From Capniomyces stellatus (Eukaryota > Kickxellomycota > Harpellomycetes > Harpellales > Legeriomycetaceae), in contig LUVW01000007.1 of the NCBI GenBank assembly GCA_001661515.1, positions 1-64,000 on the forward strand: 64,000 nucleotides of DNA, written 5' to 3'. A program made the position numbers and the translations under genes. Numbering within the stretch: position 1 is the first letter of the stretch; the number at the start of each line of letters is the position of its first letter. The notes under the pieces were generated by a model. That model did no database searches. It was not told the origin of the DNA and worked only from the letters and a program-made list of their open reading frames with translations. Positions 54,877 to 64,000 of the stretch are shown here, in pieces.

Positions 54877-55897
54877 ATGTCTTCAGAGAGCAACAACAAT
54901 CAACTTGTGATCTCAAGTGATCCTACACATCCAGCAAATCTCATTCCAGAACTTTGCCGACAGTTTTACCATTTGGGCTGGGTAACAGGAACAGGGTAAT
55001 TAAACGAGCTGTTTGTGTTTATATTAATTTCTACAGGATCGTCTTTTATATGATATTATACTAAACAACTTTATTTACACGAATATGGCTTTTTTAGAGG
55101 TGGAATCAGTATCCGAAAAGAGTAATTGGAAACAAATCTATAAGCTAAGAATATAAACATCAACATTAACAAATAGAAATACTCGGTAAAGCAGCGGTAC
55201 AATAACAACTGTTTTCTATTTTTGAACACTAAATAGCGATGTCGTCTTTATTGCGCCTTCAGGTGTACAGAAAGAAAGAATTGTACCTGACGATATGTTT
55301 GTAATGTCAAAGAAGACCGGCGAAATAATTAGGTCACCACCACCACCAATAAAGCCATCAGCTTGCACGCCGCTGTTCTACAATGCATTTAACATGCGTA
55401 ATGCTGGAGCTTGCGTTCATTCTCACTCACAAAACGCCGTTCTCGTAACAATGTTGTTTGACAAAGAGTTTACCATTGACCACCAAGAAATGATCAAAGG
55501 AATTACTCGTGATGGTAAAGGCGTTAACCTGAGATACTTTGATACGCTTGTTGTTCCAATCATCGATAACACAGCTGAAGAGCGCGACTTGAAGGACTCC
55601 ATGGCTGCTGTAAGCTTTTATTATTATTATCATTACTTTTACTAATCATTAACATTAAATTGGATAAATGTCCATACTGGCGAAATATTTGCAGTGCATG
55701 TATAGTGTCTTAAACACGTAAATAAATTGTTGTTCTTGTAGGCAATGGAGGCGTACCCAGAAACCTGTGCTGTTTTGGTAAAGAACCACGGTGTTTATGT
55801 ATGGGGCGATACTTGGGAAAAGGCAAAGACAATGAGCGAGTGCTATGACTACCTTTTTGAACTAGCAGTTAAAATGAAGCTACACGGAATCAACTAG
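54877..55897 (+). CDS. MDE1: Methylthioribulose-1-phosphate dehydratase (APIP/Mde1)
   Basis: This class II aldolase-family zinc enzyme dehydrates 5-methylthioribulose-1-phosphate in the methionine salvage pathway. Exons are 54877-54995, 55098-55121 (24 nt), 55237-55609 and 55742-55897. Phases agree and give 223 residues, the normal size. Landmarks are [15 protein letters not shown] joined through GGISIRK to [13 protein letters not shown], the zinc-binding HSHSQNAVL, the catalytic-Glu region HQEMIKGI, and the third zinc His in [11 protein letters not shown]. The 24-nt microexon encodes most of the glycine-rich substrate loop. The protein should be cytosolic. The next gene (+) starts about 700 bp downstream. 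Confidence 0.95.
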
Positions 55898-56594
55898 AAG
55901 CCAATTTCTTTCTACTTTACTTTTCCAAATTCCTGTCGTTGGGATATCACAACAATACAACGATAAAGAACTCTTTCCTTTTTTTGGTTTACAGTTTTAA
56001 ACTATTTTAACTTGATTGTTTTTTTTCTTACTTTTCACTTGGTTTGGGAATCGAATAAAAAAAATGTATAAATATAACATTCGTTACCTCAGCATATCAG
56101 TACAAAGCCAAGTAGCTGTCCGGGCTAAAAGTCGACTATATGTTTCTTCTCTCGATCTCTTTTTTTCTTTTCGATCTCTTTTTTTCTTTTCGATCTCTTT
56201 TTTTCTTCTTGATCTCTTTTTTTCTTCTCGATCTCTTTTTTTTAGTGAAATGTTTCTGGTTATTTTATTCAGAACTTGGACTGAATGCTGATTAAGTTTC
56301 CCTTGTCAATCTCGATGTTAATTGGCTGGCAATTTCAGAGTTTGAAATGTGTTAAATATAGATTAAATCACTCTCTTGAAAATGAAAACGAAAGAAAATA
56401 ATAGTGCCGAAAACGTAAATTTATTGTATCCAGTTTTGCCCAGTAAACGATTTCCCACTTTTTATTTCCTGCTTGCATTTACATTCGAGCCAAGTGGAGA
56501 GTATAAAAAGCATAGCATTTTACAAATCTTTCTACTTTACAGTATACACCCTTCCACAAATTATCCAGCTTGAACATAGTTGCCAAAAACACAA
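55898..56594. other. Intergenic region between MDE1 and the alpha/beta hydrolase
   Basis: Contains the MDE1 3' flank and a pyrimidine-rich 19-bp tandem repeat (56153-56247). The last 200 bases before 56595 are the likely hydrolase promoter. The Phe/Ser-rich frame 56016-56291 (+) is a reading of the repeat. Confidence 0.55.
56153..56247. repeat. 19-bp pyrimidine-rich tandem repeat, five copies
   Basis: The unit CGATCTCTTTTTTTCTTTT repeats five times at a strict 19-bp period with small changes in the CTTTT tail. One strand is almost pure pyrimidine. Confidence 0.95.
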
Positions 56595-58493
56595 ATGTCG
56601 GACGATAGCTACGTAAAAAATTTCTCTAATTGGGTCGGATATGGTGCGAGCTACTTAAACCCAGTGTCGTACATTTCGCAATGGCGCGAGGACTCGTGCA
56701 AGATCCAGATTGAGTGCTCACAAGAAACTGTGTTTTTGAAGCAACGCAAACAAAAAGCAGTGGAAAACAGCAGCTCCGAGGCTATAGGGGAAAGTCCGAA
56801 AGAAGCAGAGATCAGATTAATTGACGCAATTAGCAAGTCCTGTCCTTCTCTGTTTAACAGCAACAATGAGCCAGCCTCCTTTGTTCCATCGCCACTTTTA
56901 CCTAATGGAGATATCCAAACCATGTACAATGGATATGTCAATACAAAGAAAACTCCAGAAACTTTGGTCAAATACGAGAGAGAGCTGATAATTGCCGAAG
57001 ACAAAGGCACAATATCTTTGGATTGGGTAGCCACAGCAGCGGAAACTTTGGACAAAAACACGCCCATTATTGTGATTTTGCCTGGGCTACAAGGAGGTAC
57101 GACCAACTCACACAGCAATTTTAACTTTAACTTTAACTTTAACTACTGGCTATGGCTATGACTTTAATCACTATGCTTAGCTTTTTTTCCCCCCACCCAC
57201 ACCACCACCATTATTTCTGAGTGTAACAAATGTTACCACGAATTTTTAATCTTAATTAGGTAGTCACGAATTTTATATTCGGGCTGTTGCTAACAAGCTG
57301 TCATCGGCTGAATACAACTTTAGAGTTGTTGTTGTTAACCACAGAGGATGTAAGTTTTTTATTTTTATTTGAGCTTGGTTTATTAATATTGCCTTTACTA
57401 TTTTCATTTTCATTATTATTTCCAACTAATGCGATGAAATAACCAAAACAGGCTCAAAATTTCAATAAAAATAAAATAAAATAAAACAAAATAGGCTCAA
57501 AAACACCATTGACCTCACCCAAGCTATACAACGCTGGCCATACCGATGATTTTAGGATGATCATGAGCATGCTAAAAGAAAGACACCCTGACACCAAATT
57601 TATCGGTGTGGGATTCTCTTTGGGTTCAAATCTGATGGTCAAGTACATTGGCGAAGAAGGCAAAAATGTTCCTTTTGTAGCTGCAGTATCAGTTTGCAAT
57701 CCCTTCAATTTAACCACGTAAGACTCGGTTGTATTTTTTTTTTTTTTGGATCTGTTGGTTCAACCAGCCTAAACCACTTGCACATTTCTTTTAATGAGAC
57801 AGTCAAATTTAATTATTATTGTTGTTGTTGGAATGCTTGACAATTGTGGTTGATATTCTATTAAACGCGTGTGTTCTTGGTAAATAGGAGCTTTGAAAAG
57901 CTGGACAGCCCAACGTACCTTAACCAGTACGTTTACCAACCGCGCCTAACCAATTCTTTGGTGAGATTATATTACAAGTACCGAGATATCATTGCAAAAG
58001 GTGATATAATGTACGACGAAGAGAAGATCAAGAACGTAAGTTGGCTATTTCTGCTATATATTTTTTAACTTGCAGGAATTATTATTATATATTCTGATCA
58101 AAGTGGCGGTTGCATCATAGTCGACATAGCAAATGCCATTGTGCTAAATCGCTTTTCAACCTTTAACTCGTATAGGCCAAAAAAGTCATGGACATTGACA
58201 CATATTATACATCAAAGGCTTGGGGTTTCAAAGACTGTTTTGACTACTACGAGAAATCCAGCTGTAACCAATACCTCAAGGATGTTGCCATTCCTTTACT
58301 GTGTATAAACACGGCTGACGATCCTATTACGCCAGTCGAGGCAATTGATCACAGTGCGTTCAAGTCAAATCCAAACTTGGTCCTTGCCTTGACACCGTAT
58401 GGCGGACATATTGGATTTTTTGAAGGGATGTACAATAGCCCTTGGCATCCAAAGCCAATATCAGAGTTCATAAAAACGATACTTGACCAATAG
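56595..58493 (+). CDS. Alpha/beta hydrolase of the EMB8/YheT (ABHD1/3, Eht1/Eeb1) family
   Basis: Exons 56595-57096, 57260-57349, 57495-57717, 57888-58035 and 58176-58493 give 426 residues with consistent phases. Family landmarks are PIIVILPGLQGG joined to SHEFYIRAVA, VVVVNHRGC followed by PLTSPKLYNAGHTDDFR, the nucleophile elbow GVGFSLGSNLMVKY, the acid in NTADDPITP, and the catalytic His in YGGHIGFFEG. Fungal members (Eht1, Eeb1, YMR210W) are acyl-CoA:ethanol acyltransferases or esterases acting on medium-chain or glycerolipid acyl groups. The precise substrate cannot be told here. The start ATG at 56595 is the first in frame. Intron 2 ends with a duplicated acceptor sequence (see findings). 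Confidence 0.93.
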
Positions 58494-59293
58494 TACAACG
58501 CATTTAATTGTTGTTGAAATATTGCAAAAAAAACCTTACTTGATGATATTTCATTTAAGTTTGGCAATATTTAGTTTTTACTTGAAATATTCTTGATTTG
58601 GAACTCGAATAAACCTTTATTTCGCTTGCACTTTTTTTTATCTAAGGCTATAGCTACACCAGTGCTGCTTTCCAAACATGATATCTACATATATATCTAC
58701 ATATATATATATAATTATAGAAGATAACAAACTCTCGTTAATAAACATGTTCTTTTGTTTGGTAGCATCGATATATGTACATTGGGGTTTTCATTTTTCT
58801 TTTGCCGCTTAATCGGGTGGAATTTAACATCAATAGCAATTAGAAGAAAAAAAACTCAATGTCAAAAGAACATGAGTTTTGACCAATTGGTTTCGATTGC
58901 TGCTTAAATACCAACGCTAGCCCAATCAGCTATAACTATCATTTCAATTTGAAATATCAGTTTATTGCTTGCGTCACTTTTATGCTTAAACTCCAAATTA
59001 ATTTAGAAAATTAGTCCCGCCATCCAACCTGGGACTCTAGTCTTGTTAACAGCAACATTTGGCCAAAACAAAAATAAATTGAACTAAAATAAAGTAAAAT
59101 AAATATAGTCAAATAGTAAACAAATACTTGAATTAAACAGTCTTAATGCTTTAAAAGTACATTTGGTTTGATTCTATCTTATTTCAATCCGCATTTAAGC
59201 ATACCGAACCTTTTAGCTTACAACCACAAACTCAATCAGCAAAACACAACACAATACAGCACAAGCGACTAAATAATAGTGTGATTATCAAAA
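58494..59293. other. Intergenic region between the hydrolase and proteasome beta-4 genes
   Basis: Contains the hydrolase 3' flank, a TA-rich tract with TATCTACATATA repeats at about 58680-58715, and the presumed proteasome gene promoter in the last 200 bases. No coding exon was recognised. Confidence 0.55.
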
Positions 59294-60153
59294 ATGGAGG
59301 TTCAACTTGGAATAACCGGGAAAGGGTTCACAATACTTTTAACTGACACACAGGTCATACATTCAATCATGACAATCAAGCATGACCTGGACAAAAACTA
59401 CCAGCTAACAAAGAATGTAGTCATGTCGACTTCGGGTGAGCCAGGAGATTCAACAAACTTTTGCGAATATATCGTTGGCAACATCAAGCTGTATGGAATC
59501 AAAAACCACCATGAATTAACTGCCGACGCCTGCTCCAAATTCACAAGACGTGAACTTGCTATGGCCTTAAGATCCAGAGTAAGTATAATAAATTGTAGTT
59601 TAGTGTATACTATTGATGTAGCGGATTTTGTCATCTGGGGTTGTTTTTTTTTTTTTAAACACCACAGCGCTGACTAATTCTTAAAGCAAAAGTGCAACTG
59701 GTGTTCGCTTTTGGCAGACTCGTGCCGATTGGTATATTTTTAGTCTGCGGGATAACAGTGCTTTGTTTTTAAATAGCACAATAATCTTTTTGTTAACTTT
59801 TATTTGCGCTTTTGCTTAATCTATAGAATGCATACCAAGTAAATCTGTTGATTGGAGGATTTGATACAAAAGAACAAAGCTCATCCTTGTACCGTATCGA
59901 CTACATGGCCTCTATTGCCAAGGTTCCATTTGCAGCTCACGGATATTGCTCATACTTTTGCTACTCGATCTTTGATAGACTATACCGTCCAGATATGTCT
60001 GTAGAAGAGGCTTTGGATGTCTTGGCGGCGTGTGTTAAAGAACTTAATACTAGATTCATGGTTAAGCACACAAACTATTCTATAAAACTTATGGATGTCA
60101 ACGGCACTTCTGACATTGATTGCGAGACATTCTTAAAGCGCGTTCCTTTGTAA
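59294..60153 (+). CDS. PRE1: Proteasome subunit beta type-2 (beta-4, Pre1)
   Basis: Two exons, 59294-59578 and 59827-60153 (donor CCAGA/GTAAGT, acceptor CTATAG/AAT), encode 203 residues. It is a beta-ring subunit of the 20S core. Typical segments are the N-terminal GITGKGFTILLTD, GEPGDSTNFCEYI, FTRRELAMALRSR, NLLIGGFD and KVPFAAHGY. It lacks a propeptide and the N-terminal catalytic Thr, so it is a structural, non-proteolytic subunit, as in other eukaryotes. The length agrees with Pre1/PSMB2 (about 200). Confidence 0.95.
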
Positions 60154-61032
60154 ACCAAGTCAGCAAGGCTGGTTTGCTTTTTTAACACCTATTTTTATTT
60201 CAATCTTTGCTTTCAGAACATCAATCCTTATTCTTTCACCTTTATTTTTACTATTATTATTAAAAACTTGTTTTATTTTTTGGCCTTGGTTTTAGCTTTG
60301 GTTTTTGACCTTGACCTTGGCCTTGACTTTAGTTTGGTGTTTTTAATAAGAATTTCTACTTGACCATTTTTTTTGGTTTAACACGATGTGGTAGCGTTTA
60401 AACTTAACAGAATAGTTGAGCATCGTTTCGAAAAACCTCCTTATTATTGATAATTCCAAGTTTTGTGAATAAAGATTGCTAATAGCGGTAGACAAGACGT
60501 TGCCAAATATTAGCGTGCTAATTTAGACAACTCATTGCCATGGTTATAGACGCCATGGCTCTGAAGTAGCAGAGTTGCATTGTTTTTTTGTTTTTTTTAC
60601 CTTCGAGTCACTTGAAGTTTTGCTACTAATCACACTCGTATCATTTTATACTGTTTTATTTTTAGATTCATGTGCTTGGGGGCTAATAAGCAACTAGCTA
60701 GTCGATTGCACCCGCACGCCTAGTATGATATAACCTTATTGCATAGCAACTTTATAAACGACTTTTGCAAAAGAAAACACATATATAGTGGCTTGATCAA
60801 GTGTGAAATCGCCAAAACGTTTACTATTTACGAGATATTTTGTAAAGTAAACAAAATTTCGAAATTGTAAACAATAAAACTCGGTCAATTACCAGTCTTT
60901 AATTTTGTAAAAATATAAAATAAATATTTTTTTTTGCGGATTTTCATTTTAAAATCAGGGATATAGGCTCGAATAATTGAAATGCAAACATTTTAGCTTC
61001 ACTAAGTACGCCATTCCTGTCGATATCTTAAA
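60154..61032. other. Intergenic region between PRE1 and RNH201
   Basis: AT-rich. The left part contains a short degenerate TTGGTTTT/CCTTGAC repeat at about 60280-60330, in the PRE1 3' flank. No coding or structured RNA signal was recognised. The RNH201 promoter should be near its right end. Confidence 0.5.
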
Positions 61033-62889
61033 ATGGACGAAATAATAAAAGGTAAGTCACAGACTTGGGGGCTAAAATAGCAGTCATGGTATCGACAATC
61101 GCCATTGTCTTTATTTGAATTGCAATTTCCTCATTTTTCAATTTCATACTGTTTGGGGACTTGTCCTGAACGTGTATAAAGTTGTCTAACTAATTATTAG
61201 CTTTGTATTGTAGTCTGCGCTGATCTAGGTCTTAACGTCAAGCAACCAGCGACGTCAACGGCATATTTATTTTCCAAACCTTCACCGACCAGTAGGTATG
61301 CAACTTTAAAGCACTTTAATCTTTTTCATTTGCCTCTTTATCCACAGAATCATTAATATTTGGTGTTTTATGTTTTATTTTTTATACACAAGCAAAGTAA
61401 AAGGAAACGATCGATATGTACTTGGCGTTGACGAAGCTGGTCGAGGGCCAGTACTAGGTTGGTTTTAGCAATTACACAATTTTTATTTCGCTTTTATTTG
61501 CGGGAGAGTGAGGGGGCAGGCTTTGAGGCAAAGTATTTAAAGCAGATTCAATATTAGAAGCTCTACTCACTTTTAATTTTATAGGTCCTATGGTGTATGC
61601 TGCCAGCTTTTGCTTAGAGGAGCACTACAATGAATTTTCCAAACAGGGCTTCGATGGTAAGTCGCACCTACTACATTCTTCAAGATGTATTATACTTGGC
61701 TTGGTGAATATATAATCACCGCGTGCCTGATAAATTTAATAAAAACCAACACTCATGTTCTTTGTGCTTTTTGTGCTCCAGATTCCAAGATTCTTGGTGA
61801 AGACAAGCGGGAGGAGCTATTTGCGGTTTTACAAAACGACTATAATAGAGATATTTCCGGCTGGGTTGCACACAGTCTTAGTCCCCAAGAGATATCATCT
61901 GGGATGTTACGAAGGTAAAACAATACACAAGTATCTTTACATATGGGAACATCAGGCTTTCCCAATTAAACACGTGGAAATATAGGCATCTCTCAAACAA
62001 GATCCAACATTAGTTGTCAAGCATTAACTGATTGTCTGTTTTTTTCTACCTCATAACGCTAAAAACAAACAGGACGAAATACAACTTGAATACTCTTGCT
62101 CACGATACCACAATAAACATGATTACCGAGGTTTTATCGGCTGGATACAAAGTGAGCAAGATCTTTATTGACACAGTTGGACCTCCCGAATCGTACAATA
62201 AAAAGCTAAACGCAATATTCCCAGACATTGATATCAAAGTTGCCAAGAAGGCCGACTCTATATACCCGATAGTCAGTGCTGCGAGTATAGTAGCAAAGGT
62301 AAGTGCACGGGTCGTTTTTTGGTTGAGATACAGATTTAAGTTTAGTAAGGTGGATCAATTCATGACTACCTCAAACCTGCCACAGATTTATCTTGAACAG
62401 CAATTCAAAATTTTGAGCAATAGGTTATTCGAGACATGGTGCTCAAGAATTGGATTTTTTTGGAATCAGTCGGTACATCTATTGTGATAGCCAACAACTT
62501 TGGCTCGGGATATCCATCAGGTAGGCAACAGCATTTTATTTTCAACAATGTAATATATTAACTAGAAAAAACGATTTGTGTAAATAGATCCCGCAACAGT
62601 AAGTTGGTTGAACCAGAACCTTGATCCCGTGTTTGGCTACCCTGGCTTAGTAAGATTTAGTTGGTCTACTTGCCAACGACTACTCGATACTAAGGGGGTG
62701 TATGTTAATTATAATGACGATGAGCCCGACCAGCCCAAGTTTGCTTTAGCAAAAAGACAAAAAAAATCTGAAAGTTCAATCGTTGCTAAAAGCGGGTTCA
62801 GTTTCAACGCAAGAAAAAGCCCTACCAATGACAATAACAGTCTGTTTTTAAAGTCAACAAAACTGGACGTATGGTCTAACGACTTTTAG
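61033..62889 (+). CDS. RNH201: Ribonuclease H2 subunit A, catalytic, eight exons
   Basis: RNase H2 removes single ribonucleotides and RNA:DNA hybrids; this is the catalytic subunit. Exons by splice reading are 61033-61051, 61214-61295, 61393-61457, 61585-61656, 61782-61914, 62073-62298, 62424-62520 and 62588-62889. All phases agree and give 331 residues. The four acidic catalytic positions are visible: VDEAGRGPV (Asp, Glu), FIDTVGPP (Asp) and VIRDMVLK (Asp). DSKILGEDKRE and SAASIVAK are also conserved. The C-terminal 60 residues (from DEPDQPKFALAKRQKK) are a basic, Ser-rich tail and may hold a nuclear localisation or PCNA-binding function; that is inference. The first exon codes only six residues. 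Confidence 0.94.
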
Positions 62890-63138
62890 CCTCATAACTG
62901 AGTGAATATCTCTACACAGAACCGGCAACACTGCTGCAATTCCCAACAAATTCTGTACACTCTTTGGGTTGAACCAAACCGACAAGTATTTAGTTTTCTT
63001 GATTCGACAAACAGCCTATTTTCTTCTTCTACTACTACTATACTTTTTTAAATTAGCTTTTGACAATGTTTTTTTTAATAAAAACTAGATTAAGAACTTG
63101 CAAATATACATGGGAAAAAATAAAGTTAGAATTAGAGT

Positions 63139-64000
63139 TTAGTAAGATGGAAAATCCGGATCAACAGTTTGCTGCCACGAAGTTATCCCGCCATCTATTT
63201 GGTAACAGTTTACAAACTTTCCGAGATCACGCAGTGTTTTTACAGCAGTTTGAGACATGTTCCCTCTTCTGCAAATCGCGTATATTGGCAGGTTTTGAGA
63301 TTCAGCGCTCTTAATTAGGCTGGAGAATTTGGAATCTGAGTCTGCTTTTCCCTCAGCAAACTCCTGGCCCTCTGCGACAAGCTGTTTGAGGGGAATGTGG
63401 TGCGAGTTTTTAAATGAGCACAACTGGTACTGGTGTTCATCACGCACGTCAAGTAGGATGTGTGGAATTTTTTTCTCGCGAACCTGAGAGTACTGGGAAC
63501 AAGTAACCCTGGACGGGTCGTCCTTTGCTAACACAGTTGATACTGGAGCCTAAAGTTAGACATGTCAAAGACAAGATATTAACAGCAGCTAAAACCAACT
63601 AAAAACAATACAGGTTAAATAACATTGCTTGACGATGATAATTTAGGATATAACATTACCTTATCTGACGAGGATGAACCGCAAAATGCAGGGTAATCAA
63701 GCAGCTTGGAAATTGTAGGTGAGTCTCCGCATACTTCGCAGTCAGGTCGTCGATTTCTGATTCTGAACTGTCGGAATTGTGGGCTTGCAAAAGCCGAGAA
63801 TGTTAGCATATGGTAGTCCCGCTTAACATCTGTATCGATATTTTGGTTGTACATGGTGGGGATTGAGGGAGACTCCAAAATCATTCTAATGACCTCAAGC
63901 GCCTGCACACACCCAATCAGTCCAGGAACCACACCCAAAACGCCAGCTTCGGAGCAGCTAGCTTTTGGATCAAACGGTGGTGGTTTGGGGAATAGGCAGC
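63139..64000 (-). CDS. UBA4: UBA4/MOCS3: E1-like adenylyltransferase and sulfurtransferase (3' part, cut by window edge)
   Basis: Two exons are in view, 63660-64000 (continuing beyond the window) and 63139-63549, joined in phase 0 (AAG/GTAATG, ACTTTAG/GCT). The upstream exon has the end of the ThiF/E1 domain: LFPKPPP, SEAGVLGVVPGLIGCVQALEVIR, and the second zinc pair CEVC. The downstream exon is a rhodanese domain with ILLDVRDEHQY and the active-site loop CRRGNMSQ, whose Cys carries the persulfide. UBA4 activates the ubiquitin-like Urm1 by adenylation and thiocarboxylation for tRNA wobble-uridine thiolation and protein urmylation. The N-terminal half, with the ATP-binding site, lies outside the window. 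Confidence 0.95.

Noticed and set aside
57160..57260. Pyrimidine-rich block with CCCCCCACCCACACC as a possible regulatory site
   Set aside because: It lies inside intron 1 of the hydrolase, close to the acceptor, and is better explained as part of the intron's polypyrimidine region.
1..64000. tRNA genes, rRNA, CRISPR arrays, transposases and long terminal repeats
   Set aside because: I scanned for T-loop GGTTCRA-type motifs, regular spaced repeats and transposase-like proteins and found none that could be supported. Small or divergent elements could still be missed.

Overview
The window is nuclear DNA from a fungus. The evidence is gene content: a CX9C COX-assembly factor, a MICOS-like small protein, a protoglobin of the type found in fungi, a Nup159-type nucleoporin, UBA4 and PRE1, set in AT-rich intergenic DNA. 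The genes carry many short spliceosomal introns with GTAAGT/GTATG-type donors and TAG/CAG acceptors. An early-diverging (zygomycete-grade), possibly arthropod-associated fungus fits best, because an Integrator INTS8-like gene and a pacifastin-like secreted peptide are both present. That placement is inference.

Layout. Positions 1-2354 are non-coding and begin with a run of 32 G. At 2355-7058 (+) lies a very long SH3-domain protein with low-complexity tails. From 7575 to 10782 three minus-strand genes follow: CMC1, a membrane-anchored protoglobin and a MIC12-like protein. Fumarase (12080-14004, +) has three exons, and its first encodes what looks like a mitochondrial presequence. A GPI-anchored trypsin-like pseudoprotease with a Q/N-rich segment lies at 14286-16765 (-). 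After a 3 kb gene-poor stretch comes a small secreted cysteine-rich protein with a pacifastin-type cysteine pattern (19817-20098, +). S-formylglutathione hydrolase follows in seven exons (20612-22461, -).

The middle is dominated by giant genes: a 2016-aa coiled-coil protein (25066-31116, +), an INTS8-like TPR protein (31540-35547, -), a small unrecognised three-exon gene (35615-36372, -), and a 2593-aa FG nucleoporin with a RanBP2-type zinc finger (38725-46818, +). A four-exon coiled-coil protein (49955-52490, +) follows another gene-poor stretch that contains an orphan exon pair. The right end is a compact metabolic and housekeeping cluster: APIP/MDE1 methylthioribulose-1-phosphate dehydratase, an EMB8/YheT-type alpha/beta hydrolase, proteasome beta-4, RNase H2 subunit A, and the 3' part of UBA4, which is cut by the window edge.

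Two architectures coexist. Conserved enzymes are split into small exons, while low-complexity structural or scaffold proteins are one enormous exon. I found no tRNA, rRNA, CRISPR array or transposase. The most notable candidates are the pacifastin-like secreted peptide, the pseudoprotease about 3 kb away, the zinc-finger nucleoporin, the protoglobin with an open frame beyond its UAG, and the reconstructed dual-targeting structure of fumarase. All exon joins were inferred by reading splice sites and checking phase. None has been verified against transcripts.
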